DNA of 11,694 nucleotides from W0P28-013 sp963621145 (GTDB lineage Bacteria; Bacteroidota; Bacteroidia; Bacteroidales; Paludibacteraceae): the NCBI GenBank assembly GCA_963621145.1, contig CAVFDI010000051.1, positions 1 through 11,694 on the forward strand. The letters run 5' to 3'. The notes under the pieces are model-generated. The model was not told the origin of the DNA and did not search any database. It saw only the letters and a program-made list of their open reading frames with translations. Positions 1 to 5,567 of this stretch are shown in pieces. A program made the translations under genes and the position numbers. Numbering within the stretch: the stretch's first letter is position 1; every line of letters starts with the position of its first letter.

Positions 1-246
1 GCAATTAAAGTGAACTTTATTGCATTCGACTTGCACTATTTTTGAAAGAGTTTTTGAAGGCGCAAGGTGGCTTGTAACTGAGAAAAAACGAAAAAGAAGC
101 CGATTAGAAACGAAAAATCGCAGAAAAATCTAGTAACTTACCAAAGAAAACAATAAACGCGTAGAATTTTTAGAACCTACCTGTAGCATTCGCTCTTGTT
201 TTGTATTTTTAACCGTGCAATTTTCTATCTATTCGTATTAAAATTG
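1..246. other. Non-coding AT-rich stretch with no recognised gene
   Basis: No convincing gene is visible. One plus-strand frame is open from the window edge to a stop at 43-45 (14 codons) and could be the tail of an upstream gene, but this is too short to judge. The rest is A-rich with only weak short inverted repeats, for example cgatt at 101-105 with aatcg at 116-120. I see no tRNA, no riboswitch core and no minus-strand TAnnTTTG promoter box. Confidence 0.5.
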
Positions 247-254
247 TACCTTTG
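247..254 (+). promoter_or_regulatory. Putative -7 box (TACCTTTG) for the acyl-CoA ligase gene
   Basis: TACCTTTG matches the Bacteroidota -7 consensus TAnnTTTG exactly. The expected -33 TTTG about 19 nt upstream is poor: the nearest T-run is TTTT at 221-224, 22 nt away. If used, transcription would start near 258-261 and leave a leader of about 100 nt before the ATG at 362. The element match is seen directly; its activity is inferred. Confidence 0.5.
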
Positions 255-311
255 CGGCGTTTAATCTGAGGCGAAAATCAGAAATTTTGAATATAATTTC
301 TTGATAATCAA

Positions 312-342
312 CTAGTTTGCTTCGATTGTCGTGGCAAACGAG
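312..342 (+). other. Leader hairpin before the acyl-CoA ligase start
   Basis: GTTTGC (315-320) pairs with GCAAAC (334-339). The stem extends outward past one A/G mismatch with CT (312-313) against AG (341-342), enclosing a 13-nt loop. It ends 19 nt before the ATG, so it could affect ribosome access. There is no U-tract, so it is not a terminator. Function is unknown. Confidence 0.35.
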
Positions 343-361
343 CCTCTCTAAATCAATTCTA

Positions 362-2011
362 ATGGAACAAGAAACATTCAACCAACTTATCGAGCGCTCA
401 ATCAGGGAAAATTGGGATCTTGACGCGCTCACCGACTACAAAGGTGCCACGCTACAATATAAAGATGTGGCTCGCAAAATTGAAAAATTGCATATTTTAT
501 TCGAACAGTGCGGCATTGAGCATGGCGACCGCATTGCGCTCTGCGGACGAAACAGTTCGCATTGGGGTGTGGCTTTTTTGGCTGCACTCACCTACGGCGC
601 AGTGGCTGTGCCTATTTTGCACGAGTTCAAAGCCGACAATGTGCATGGCATTGTGAACCATTCGGGGGCAAAACTGCTCTTCGTTGGCGACCTTGTTTGG
701 GAAAATCTGAACGAACAAGCCATGCCAAATTTGCAAGGCATTTTCCAACTGAACGATTTTCAGTTGCTGGTGTCGCGCGACGAGCGTTTGGGCTATGCTC
801 GCGAACATCTGAACGAACTTTTTGGCAAGAAATTCCCGAAAAATTTCCGTCCCGAACACCTTGCGTACTATGCTGGCGAACCCGACGAGATGGCAGTGCT
901 GAACTACACTTCGGGCACAACTAGCGAATCGAAAGGCGTGATGCTGCCTTATCGCAGTCTGCTCTCGAACTTGCAGTTTGCCCACGAGGTTGTGCCTATG
1001 AATACAGGCGACAAAATAGTGATGATGCTGCCAATGGCTCACATGTACGGCCTTGCTTTCGAATTTATTCACGAATTTTCGCTTGGTTGCCACATCTATT
1101 TTCTCACACGCATTCCGAGTCCGAAAATCATTTTCCAAGCCTTTGCCGAAATTCGTCCGCGCCTAGTTGTGGCAGTGCCGCTCATCATCGAAAAGGTGAT
1201 AAAAAAGAGCGTGATGCCAAAACTCGAGACACCAACCATGAAGATTTTGCTGAGCCTGCCCTATGTGAGCGGCGTCATCAAAAACAAAGTGCGCCAAACC
1301 ATTATCGACGCATTTGGCGGCAATTTCATCGAGGTGATTGTGGGCGGCGCAGCGTTCAACCAAGATGTGGAAAAACTGCTGAAATCGATCGACTTTCCAT
1401 ACACCGTAGGCTATGGCATGACCGAGTGCGGCCCGATTATCTGCTACGAAGATTGGAGTCGTTTTGCGCAATCGTCGTGCGGCAAGGCTGCCCCGCGCAT
1501 GCAGGTGAAAGTGCTTTCGCCCGATCCGCAAAACATCGTCGGCGAAATAGTTTGCAAAGGTCCGAATGTGATGCTCGGCTACTATAGAAACGAGAGCGCC
1601 ACTGCTGCCGTCATCGACGAAGATGGCTGGTTGCACACGGGCGACCTTGGTGTGATAGATGCCGAAGGAAATGTGTTTATCAAAGGTCGTAGCAAAAATA
1701 TGCTGCTCGGACCTTCGGGACAAAACATCTACCCCGAAGAGATTGAGGACAAACTGAACAACATGCTCTATGTGGCCGAAAGCATTGTGGTGCAACGCGA
1801 CGAGAAATTGGTTGGCTTGGTCTATCCCGATTTCGACGATGCCTTCAAACATGGCTTGAAAGAGAACGACCTGAAACAAGTGATGGAGCAGAACCGCGTG
1901 GAGCTGAACACTTTGTTGCCAGCCTACGAAAAAATTTCTGCCATCGAAATCTATCACGAAGAGTTCGAAAAAACACCGAAAAAGAGCATCAAACGCTTCC
2001 TCTATCGCTAA
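362..2011 (+). CDS. AMP-dependent acyl-CoA synthetase (FadD-like long-chain fatty-acid ligase)
   Basis: This 549-residue cytoplasmic enzyme of the ANL adenylate-forming superfamily should activate a fatty or other carboxylic acid with ATP and CoA, via an acyl-AMP, to acyl-CoA. Visible motifs are the P-loop YTSGTTSESKGVM from about residue 182, GYGMTEC near 350, GWLHTGDLG with the ATP-ribose Asp at about 428, the hinge region GRSKNM near 442-447, then a GQNIYPEEIE segment in the C-terminal lid. Length is normal for compact bacterial long-chain ligases. I chose the ATG at 362; a TTG at 317 in frame would add 15 unconserved-looking residues that overlap the leader hairpin. At the extreme C-terminus the usual catalytic Lys of the GKIxR motif is read as Ser (KKSIKR), with Lys just before it. 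The gene stands alone and converges on the importer operon. Chain-length preference cannot be read from sequence. Confidence 0.9.
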   Translation: MEQETFNQLIERSIRENWDLDALTDYKGATLQYKDVARKIEKLHILFEQCGIEHGDRIALCGRNSSHWGVAFLAALTYGAVAVPILHEFKADNVHGIVNHSGAKLLFVGDLVWENLNEQAMPNLQGIFQLNDFQLLVSRDERLGYAREHLNELFGKKFPKNFRPEHLAYYAGEPDEMAVLNYTSGTTSESKGVMLPYRSLLSNLQFAHEVVPMNTGDKIVMMLPMAHMYGLAFEFIHEFSLGCHIYFLTRIPSPKIIFQAFAEIRPRLVVAVPLIIEKVIKKSVMPKLETPTMKILLSLPYVSGVIKNKVRQTIIDAFGGNFIEVIVGGAAFNQDVEKLLKSIDFPYTVGYGMTECGPIICYEDWSRFAQSSCGKAAPRMQVKVLSPDPQNIVGEIVCKGPNVMLGYYRNESATAAVIDEDGWLHTGDLGVIDAEGNVFIKGRSKNMLLGPSGQNIYPEEIEDKLNNMLYVAESIVVQRDEKLVGLVYPDFDDAFKHGLKENDLKQVMEQNRVELNTLLPAYEKISAIEIYHEEFEKTPKKSIKRFLYR

Positions 2012-2031
2012 AATTGCAAATTGTAAATTGT
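2011..2031. repeat. 7-bp tandem array AAATTGY x3
   Basis: Three consecutive heptamers, AAATTGC, AAATTGT and AAATTGT. The first begins on the last base of the ligase stop codon. The array runs directly into the left arm of the terminator. It is one of several period-7/8 arrays at gene ends in this window. Confidence 0.75.
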
Positions 2032-2070
2032 AAAAAAGCGCGTCTCAATTTTTTTGAGATGCGCTTTTTT
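2032..2070. terminator. Bidirectional rho-independent terminator between convergent genes
   Basis: A near-perfect 17-bp stem (2032-2048 with 2054-2070, one G-U pair at 2042/2060) closes a 5-nt T loop. It is built as A6, then GCGC, then TCTCAA with its complement, and ends in T6. The flanking A6 and T6 mean it reads as a GC stem plus U-tract on both strands. It can therefore end both the ligase transcript and the importer transcript arriving from the right. Confidence 0.92.
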
Positions 2071-2086
2071 GTGCGTTAGAAAACAG

Positions 2087-2118
2087 TTCAACGCTTCAAC
2101 AATTCAACGCTTCAACAA
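2087..2118. repeat. Perfect 16-bp tandem duplication, itself made of 8-bp units
   Basis: TTCAACGCTTCAACAA occurs at 2087-2102 and again, identical and adjacent, at 2103-2118. Each copy is two octamers (TTCAACGC and TTCAACAA). The second copy encodes the last codons and stop of the ATPase gene on the minus strand; the first copy lies just downstream of that stop. Confidence 0.9.
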
Positions 2119-3057
2119 AAATTCAATTGTTTCGGCAATCGTCGTAAATTTCTGATTATCAATCTGAAAACCGTTTTCTGTGGTGCAGATGGTGATTGAG
2201 GCGCTGTCGTTTGTGCCAATGCCAGTGCGTGCTAGTGCGCGTTTCAGCCAGGTGGTGCGTGTGTTGTTGCCATCAATTTTTACAAACCGCTGTGGCGTGG
2301 GCATGGTTACTTGGCAATGTCCGTCGCTTGGGTCGAACTGAAAACGCTCGTTGCCGAATGCTCGCTCTATGTCGCCGCGCAGCATCAAATCTTCGGGAAT
2401 GCCTGTCTGCACGCCTGTTTGGCTCATTAGCCAGAGGCGATCGGCCAGCTGTAGCGCAAGGTCGAGTTCGTGGGTCGACAAGATGAATGTTTTTCTTGTC
2501 TCGGCCGAGAGTTGGCGCAACAGCAGCATTGTCTCGATGCGGTTTGGCAGGTCGAGAAAGGCGGTTGGCTCGTCGAGCAGCACCAGCGGCGTGTCCTGCG
2601 CAAGGGCTTTGGCTATCACGGCACGTTGGCGCTCGCCGTCGCTCACTTGGCTCACAAGGGCGTGCGTTTTGTGCGCCAATCCTACTTGACTGATGGCGGT
2701 TTCGACAATTTTTTCGTCATTTCCCGAAAGTCGCCCCGCCCAATTGGTGTACGGAAAACGGCCCATCGCCACAAGGTCGTGAATGGTCAAGTTGTCCACC
2801 ATCACGCGGTCGGTGAGCACCAGCGACAGCAGTGTGGCGCGCTGGGCGTTGGTCATCTGCACCACGTCGCGCTCCTGCACCAGCACGCAGCCCGACAGCG
2901 GTCGTTGCAGTCCAGCCAAGGTGCGCAGCAGCGTGCTTTTGCCCGAACCATTTTTGCCAATCAAGCAAATCATCTCGCCGTCAGCCGCCTCCAAACAGAG
3001 ATTGCGCTGAACCACTTTTGAACCATAGCCAATATTTAACGATGTCGTTTTTAGCAC
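2104..3057 (-). CDS. ABC importer ATPase, FecE/BtuD type (iron complex, heme or cobalamin uptake)
   Basis: This 317-residue ATPase would power the FecCD-type permease encoded upstream. Seen directly: Walker A GKNGSGKST (34-42), a signature loop VSDGERQR (138-145, a variant of LSGGQ), Walker B LVLLDEP with catalytic Glu163, D-loop around 168-170 and switch His196. The GRFPYTNW stretch (99-106) is typical of FecE/FhuC-like proteins. The Q-loop position reads VLTDR, with Thr82 where Gln is usual. After the ABC domain (about residue 250) there is a 65-residue C-terminal extension, longer than E. coli FecE or FhuC. The start is GTG at 3057-3055; no in-frame ATG lies between it and the stop codon at 3072-3070. 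It is the last gene of the operon, 97 bp after the permease, with no promoter box in that gap. Ligand identity is not determined. Confidence 0.9.
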   Translation of the reverse strand: MLKTTSLNIGYGSKVVQRNLCLEAADGEMICLIGKNGSGKSTLLRTLAGLQRPLSGCVLVQERDVVQMTNAQRATLLSLVLTDRVMVDNLTIHDLVAMGRFPYTNWAGRLSGNDEKIVETAISQVGLAHKTHALVSQVSDGERQRAVIAKALAQDTPLVLLDEPTAFLDLPNRIETMLLLRQLSAETRKTFILSTHELDLALQLADRLWLMSQTGVQTGIPEDLMLRGDIERAFGNERFQFDPSDGHCQVTMPTPQRFVKIDGNNTRTTWLKRALARTGIGTNDSASITICTTENGFQIDNQKFTTIAETIEFLLKR

Positions 3058-3062
3058 GATGG

Positions 3063-3101
3063 CAATTGCTTAATTACTTAATTTCCAATTATTTAATTAA
3101 A
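3063..3101. repeat. Degenerate 8-bp tandem array with AATT core
   Basis: Octamers CAATTGCT, TAATTACT and TAATTTCC run from 3063 to 3086. They are followed in a 1-bp shifted register by CAATTATT (3086-3093) and TAATTAAA (3094-3101). The array fills most of the first half of the gap between the permease and ATPase genes, just upstream of the ATPase start. Confidence 0.55.
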
Positions 3102-3144
3102 TTCTGAAGAGTTTATTTGATGTCAGTTTCAGTTTGAAATAATA

Positions 3145-3165
3145 CCTCTCACCTCTAACCTCTCT
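3145..3165. repeat. 7-bp tandem array CCTCTNW x3 at the permease stop
   Basis: CCTCTCA, CCTCTAA and CCTCTCT lie head to tail. On the minus strand the unit reads as AGAGG plus two variable bases and spans the permease stop codon (3155-3157). The array thus covers the last three codons of the gene and the first bases after it. Confidence 0.65.
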
Positions 3166-4171
3166 TCTTCAATATTATCCAAATGATGATGGGCGCACCA
3201 ACCAGCGCGCTCACGGCGTTGATTGGCAGCGTGTAGCCTTGTGGCGGCAGTTGTGTTACAAGGTCGCACACCATAAGCAGACTTGCGCCGCAAAGCATGC
3301 AGCCAGGCAGAGTAGTGCGGTGGTCCGATGTGCGGAAAATGCCCCGTACAAGGTGCGGCACTGCCATTCCGATGAAGGCGATTGGCCCAGTGAAAGCGGT
3401 TGTGGCGCCAGCCAACAGTGCCACGGCGGCTATTATCAGCGAGCGTGTGCGTGTGATGTTCACGCCGAGCCCTTGAGCGTAGTTTTCGCCCAAAAGCAGA
3501 CCATTCAGTGGCTTTTGTATGCCGAAAGCGATGATGAATCCCACTATTGTCAGCGGCAACATCACCCACATGTAGTCCCAACCAACGGCGCTCAGACTGC
3601 CGAAAGTCCACACTACAAACAGTTTCAGCGAATCGGGATTGCTTGTGTTTTGCAGAATGGTAACTAGCGAACCCGCAATCTGCCCAAACATGATGCCAAC
3701 GATGAGTAGCGACACCGCCTCGCGCACCTTGAACGACACCGCCAAAACCAACAGCAGCACCAGCACTGCGCCAATGGTGGCGGCACTCACTAGCCCCCAG
3801 CCGTTTTGTGCAAATGCCACGGGCAGCAGACTGCCAGCCAACAGATATACGGCCACGCCAAGACTTGCGCCCGAGCTTACGCCCAGCACATACGGCCCAG
3901 CCAGTGGATTGCGAAAAAGCGTCTGCATAAGCAGTCCAGCCACCGAAATGGCAGCGCCAGTAATCACGGCAGTAAGTGCTTTGGGCAGACGAAAATTGAA
4001 GATGATTTCGTGCGTCACGTGGTCGCTCGAAAAGATGGCACTCCATGGCAAACGTACGCTACCAAAACTGATGTCGCACACAAAAAGCACTGCAGCTAGT
4101 ATTGCTAACGCACTGAAAAATAATATGTTACGTTTTCGATTCAAGATTTTTATAAAATAGACAATTAGCAA
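3155..4171 (-). CDS. FecCD/BtuC-family ABC transporter permease
   Basis: This inner-membrane permease (338 residues, mostly hydrophobic, consistent with about ten helices) forms the channel of a type II importer and would act as a homodimer. Family landmarks are visible: the first helix at about 16-34; a block at 72-105 containing AGLLMQTLFRNPLAGPYVLG and SSGAS; a cytoplasmic coupling segment around GENYAQGLGVNITRTRS; and the C-terminal FTGPIAFIGMAVPHLVR block followed by a final helix ending KKRG. The only sensible start is TTG at 4171-4169, directly after an A8 run. There is no in-frame ATG until residue 82, inside the conserved core, and a stop lies three codons upstream. It sits 110 bp after the binding-protein gene and 97 bp before the ATPase. 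Substrate could be an iron-siderophore, heme or cobalamin. Confidence 0.9.
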   Translation of the reverse strand: MLIVYFIKILNRKRNILFFSALAILAAVLFVCDISFGSVRLPWSAIFSSDHVTHEIIFNFRLPKALTAVITGAAISVAGLLMQTLFRNPLAGPYVLGVSSGASLGVAVYLLAGSLLPVAFAQNGWGLVSAATIGAVLVLLLVLAVSFKVREAVSLLIVGIMFGQIAGSLVTILQNTSNPDSLKLFVVWTFGSLSAVGWDYMWVMLPLTIVGFIIAFGIQKPLNGLLLGENYAQGLGVNITRTRSLIIAAVALLAGATTAFTGPIAFIGMAVPHLVRGIFRTSDHRTTLPGCMLCGASLLMVCDLVTQLPPQGYTLPINAVSALVGAPIIIWIILKKRG

Positions 4172-4200
4172 TTTTTTTTAGCCCGCTTGAAACCCTCTAA

Positions 4201-4239
4201 TCAGAAATCTAGAAATTAGAAATTTGGAAATTTAAGAAT
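4201..4239. repeat. Degenerate 8-bp tandem array, unit near TTAGAAAT
   Basis: Successive units are TCAGAAAT (4201), CTAGAAAT (4209), TTAGAAAT (4216, overlapping by one base), TTGGAAAT (4224) and TTAAGAAT (4232). Periodicity is 8 bp with one 7-bp step. It lies in the 110-bp gap between the binding-protein and permease genes. Confidence 0.6.
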
Positions 4240-4256
4240 TAAGCCTCACAAACTCT

Positions 4257-4280
4257 GACTAAACCCTTAAACTCTTCAAC
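4257..4280 (-). repeat. 8-bp array GTTKAAGR directly after the binding-protein stop
   Basis: Read on the minus strand, GTTGAAGA, GTTTAAGG and GTTTAGTC follow one another, starting two bases after the binding-protein stop codon. The first unit shares GTTGAAG with the array at the end of the ATPase gene (2087-2118). Confidence 0.5.
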
Positions 4281-4281
4281 T

Positions 4282-5409
4282 TTATTCTAGCTTATTGATG
4301 TAACTCGGCGCACCATCTATATTAATATGGTGTAGCGCCCAAATCAGATCTTTCAAAATCAGATCGGGATGAGCCACGCCGCTCTCCCAAAAATCGTTGG
4401 CGCCGCCTGTCAGCGTGCGTGCGTAGAAACCATACACCTCGCCATTTTTGGCTGCGGCAAACAGTCCGTGGCGCGCATCCATGGCCAGCAGTTCGCTCAT
4501 GGTGGCGGTGGGCGCATTCAGCCAAACTTCGGCATTGGCAAACTGGTGTAGCACCGTCTCGAAACTCAGCGGCAGACTCGCCGTCTCTTCGTTGTCTTTG
4601 TAGAGATAGTCGGCTCCAGCATCGGCAAAGAGTTGCGCCATGTAGCCACGTCCGCCCGGCATATACCAAGTGCCTTTGAAGTTGCCGCCAGCCATCACCG
4701 TGGGTTTGTGGCCGATGTTGGCAGCCAGCGTTTTGGCTTGCAGATAGTGGTTTTCTATGGTGTCGAATAGTTGGCACGCCAGCGCCTCTTGGTCGTAGAA
4801 GGCGGCCACCAGTTTTATCCACTCAGCGCGCGCTAGGGCGGTGCTTTCGGTCCATTCGTTGTTGTAGATGAGCGGAATGCCCGACGCCTGCAGCCGTTTC
4901 GAGTTGTTGTCCTGCTGATTGTAACTCGCCAGCATCAGCGCATCGGGGTGCAGCGCCAGCAGACATTCGGTGTTGGTGTTGAATGCATCGCCAAGCGAGG
5001 TTATTTCGCCCTCGGCAAAGCGACTGCGAATGGTGGTGTTGTAGGCCAGTTCTGGATTGCAAACGCCCACCACCGACTCAATCTCGCCCAACATCTGCAG
5101 AAATTCGTAGTGCGTGCACGATGTTACTGCCAATCGCTTCAGCGGCGTGGTCATTTTCACGCCATCGGTTGGCACCTGCACGGTGTCGCTTGGAGTGAGA
5201 TAATAGACCGCCAATGCTTCGCCATTGCTCCATGGATTGGCTATGGTTACGCGCTTGTAGTGGTCGAAATAGTCTATGTCGAAACCTGTGGCATACTTCA
5301 CCGCCAGTGTTGAGTCCGACTCGGTGCGCTCGGCTTGTGTGGTGGCACGCCCACATGCCGTGAGCAGCAATGCCGTGCCTACTGCAAATATAATATGGTG
5401 TGATTTCAT
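4282..5409 (-). CDS. Periplasmic binding lipoprotein of the importer (FepB/BtuF-like)
   Basis: This 375-residue ligand-capture protein comes first in the importer operon. It begins with a basic-hydrophobic signal ending in lipobox LLTAC, so Cys19 should be lipidated. The residues after Cys (GRATTQ) lack the acidic cluster linked to surface export in Bacteroidota, which suggests a periplasm-facing anchor. The mature part fits the helical-backbone class III binding proteins: a first lobe opening with LKRLAVTSCTHYEFLQMLG, a connecting region around YNNEWTESTALARAEWIKL, and a second lobe with AGGNFKGTWYMPGGRGYMAQ and AGADYLY. The ATG at 5409-5407 is well placed. The only TAnnTTTG box for the operon ends four bases before this ATG, implying a leaderless or nearly leaderless mRNA. 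No cobalamin riboswitch is present. The ligand remains open between iron chelates, heme and corrinoids. Confidence 0.87.
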   Translation of the reverse strand: MKSHHIIFAVGTALLLTACGRATTQAERTESDSTLAVKYATGFDIDYFDHYKRVTIANPWSNGEALAVYYLTPSDTVQVPTDGVKMTTPLKRLAVTSCTHYEFLQMLGEIESVVGVCNPELAYNTTIRSRFAEGEITSLGDAFNTNTECLLALHPDALMLASYNQQDNNSKRLQASGIPLIYNNEWTESTALARAEWIKLVAAFYDQEALACQLFDTIENHYLQAKTLAANIGHKPTVMAGGNFKGTWYMPGGRGYMAQLFADAGADYLYKDNEETASLPLSFETVLHQFANAEVWLNAPTATMSELLAMDARHGLFAAAKNGEVYGFYARTLTGGANDFWESGVAHPDLILKDLIWALHHINIDGAPSYINKLE

Positions 5410-5413
5410 ACTG

Positions 5414-5421
5414 CAAAGGTA
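5414..5421 (-). promoter_or_regulatory. -7 box TACCTTTG of the importer operon (predicted leaderless)
   Basis: Read on the minus strand, TACCTTTG ends four bases before the ATG of the binding-protein gene. With the usual -7 geometry, transcription would begin at or within a few bases of the A of the start codon. No good -33 TTTG is found 19 nt upstream, so the promoter may be weak or activator-dependent. Confidence 0.55.
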
Positions 5422-5434
5422 AAATTTTTTTACC
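5418..5434. promoter_or_regulatory. Perfect palindrome GGTAAAA-N3-TTTTACC over the importer promoter
   Basis: A perfect 7-bp inverted repeat with a 3-bp T spacer overlaps the upstream half of the minus-strand -7 box. It lies 7 bp before the plus-strand -33 element. Position and symmetry suit a repressor operator for a dimeric regulator. The regulator is not in this window, and the motif is not one I can assign. Confidence 0.45.
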
Positions 5435-5441
5435 GAATTAT

Positions 5442-5472
5442 TTTGCCATCCAAAAATTTTACACTACTTTTG
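5442..5472 (+). promoter_or_regulatory. Promoter of the secreted nuclease gene
   Basis: TTTG at 5442-5445 is followed, after exactly 19 nt, by TACTTTTG at 5465-5472, an excellent match to the Bacteroidota sigma-ABfr promoter. The transcript should start near 5476-5479 and carry a leader of about 90 nt. Confidence 0.8.
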
Positions 5473-5495
5473 CACTCTAAAGTACGGACAATAAG

Positions 5496-5521
5496 CCCTC
5501 TTCCCAGAAATGGGGGGGGGG
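5496..5521 (+). other. G10 homopolymer with matching pyrimidine arm, spanning a tiny upstream ORF
   Basis: Ten consecutive G (5512-5521) lie in the nuclease leader. The ten bases CCCTCTTCCC at 5496-5505 can pair with them over their full length (seven C-G and three U-G pairs) around an AGAAAT loop. The ATG at 5510-5512 opens a 7-codon frame (M-G-G-G-L-T-I, stop at 5531-5533). Such tracts are prone to slippage and also to sequencing error, so the exact length is uncertain. Confidence 0.5.
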
Positions 5522-5567
5522 CTAACTATTTGAAAATCAAACAATTAACAAAAAAAACAACTTCGTC

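Noticed and set aside
1163..1957. 264-codon antisense frame inside the ligase gene
   Set aside because: Out-of-frame shadow of a well-supported enzyme gene, with no recognisable domain.
3129..4046. 305-codon minus-strand frame overlapping the permease in another frame
   Set aside because: Composition is rich in Arg, His, Trp and Cys, typical of an out-of-frame read. The permease frame has clear FecCD motifs.
5512..5521. G-quadruplex
   Set aside because: A single G-run without three further runs nearby cannot form a normal intramolecular quadruplex. The hairpin and slippage readings fit better.
5410..5567. Cobalamin or other metabolite riboswitch upstream of the importer
   Set aside because: The predicted importer transcript has almost no leader, and I see no cobalamin-riboswitch core motifs on either strand.
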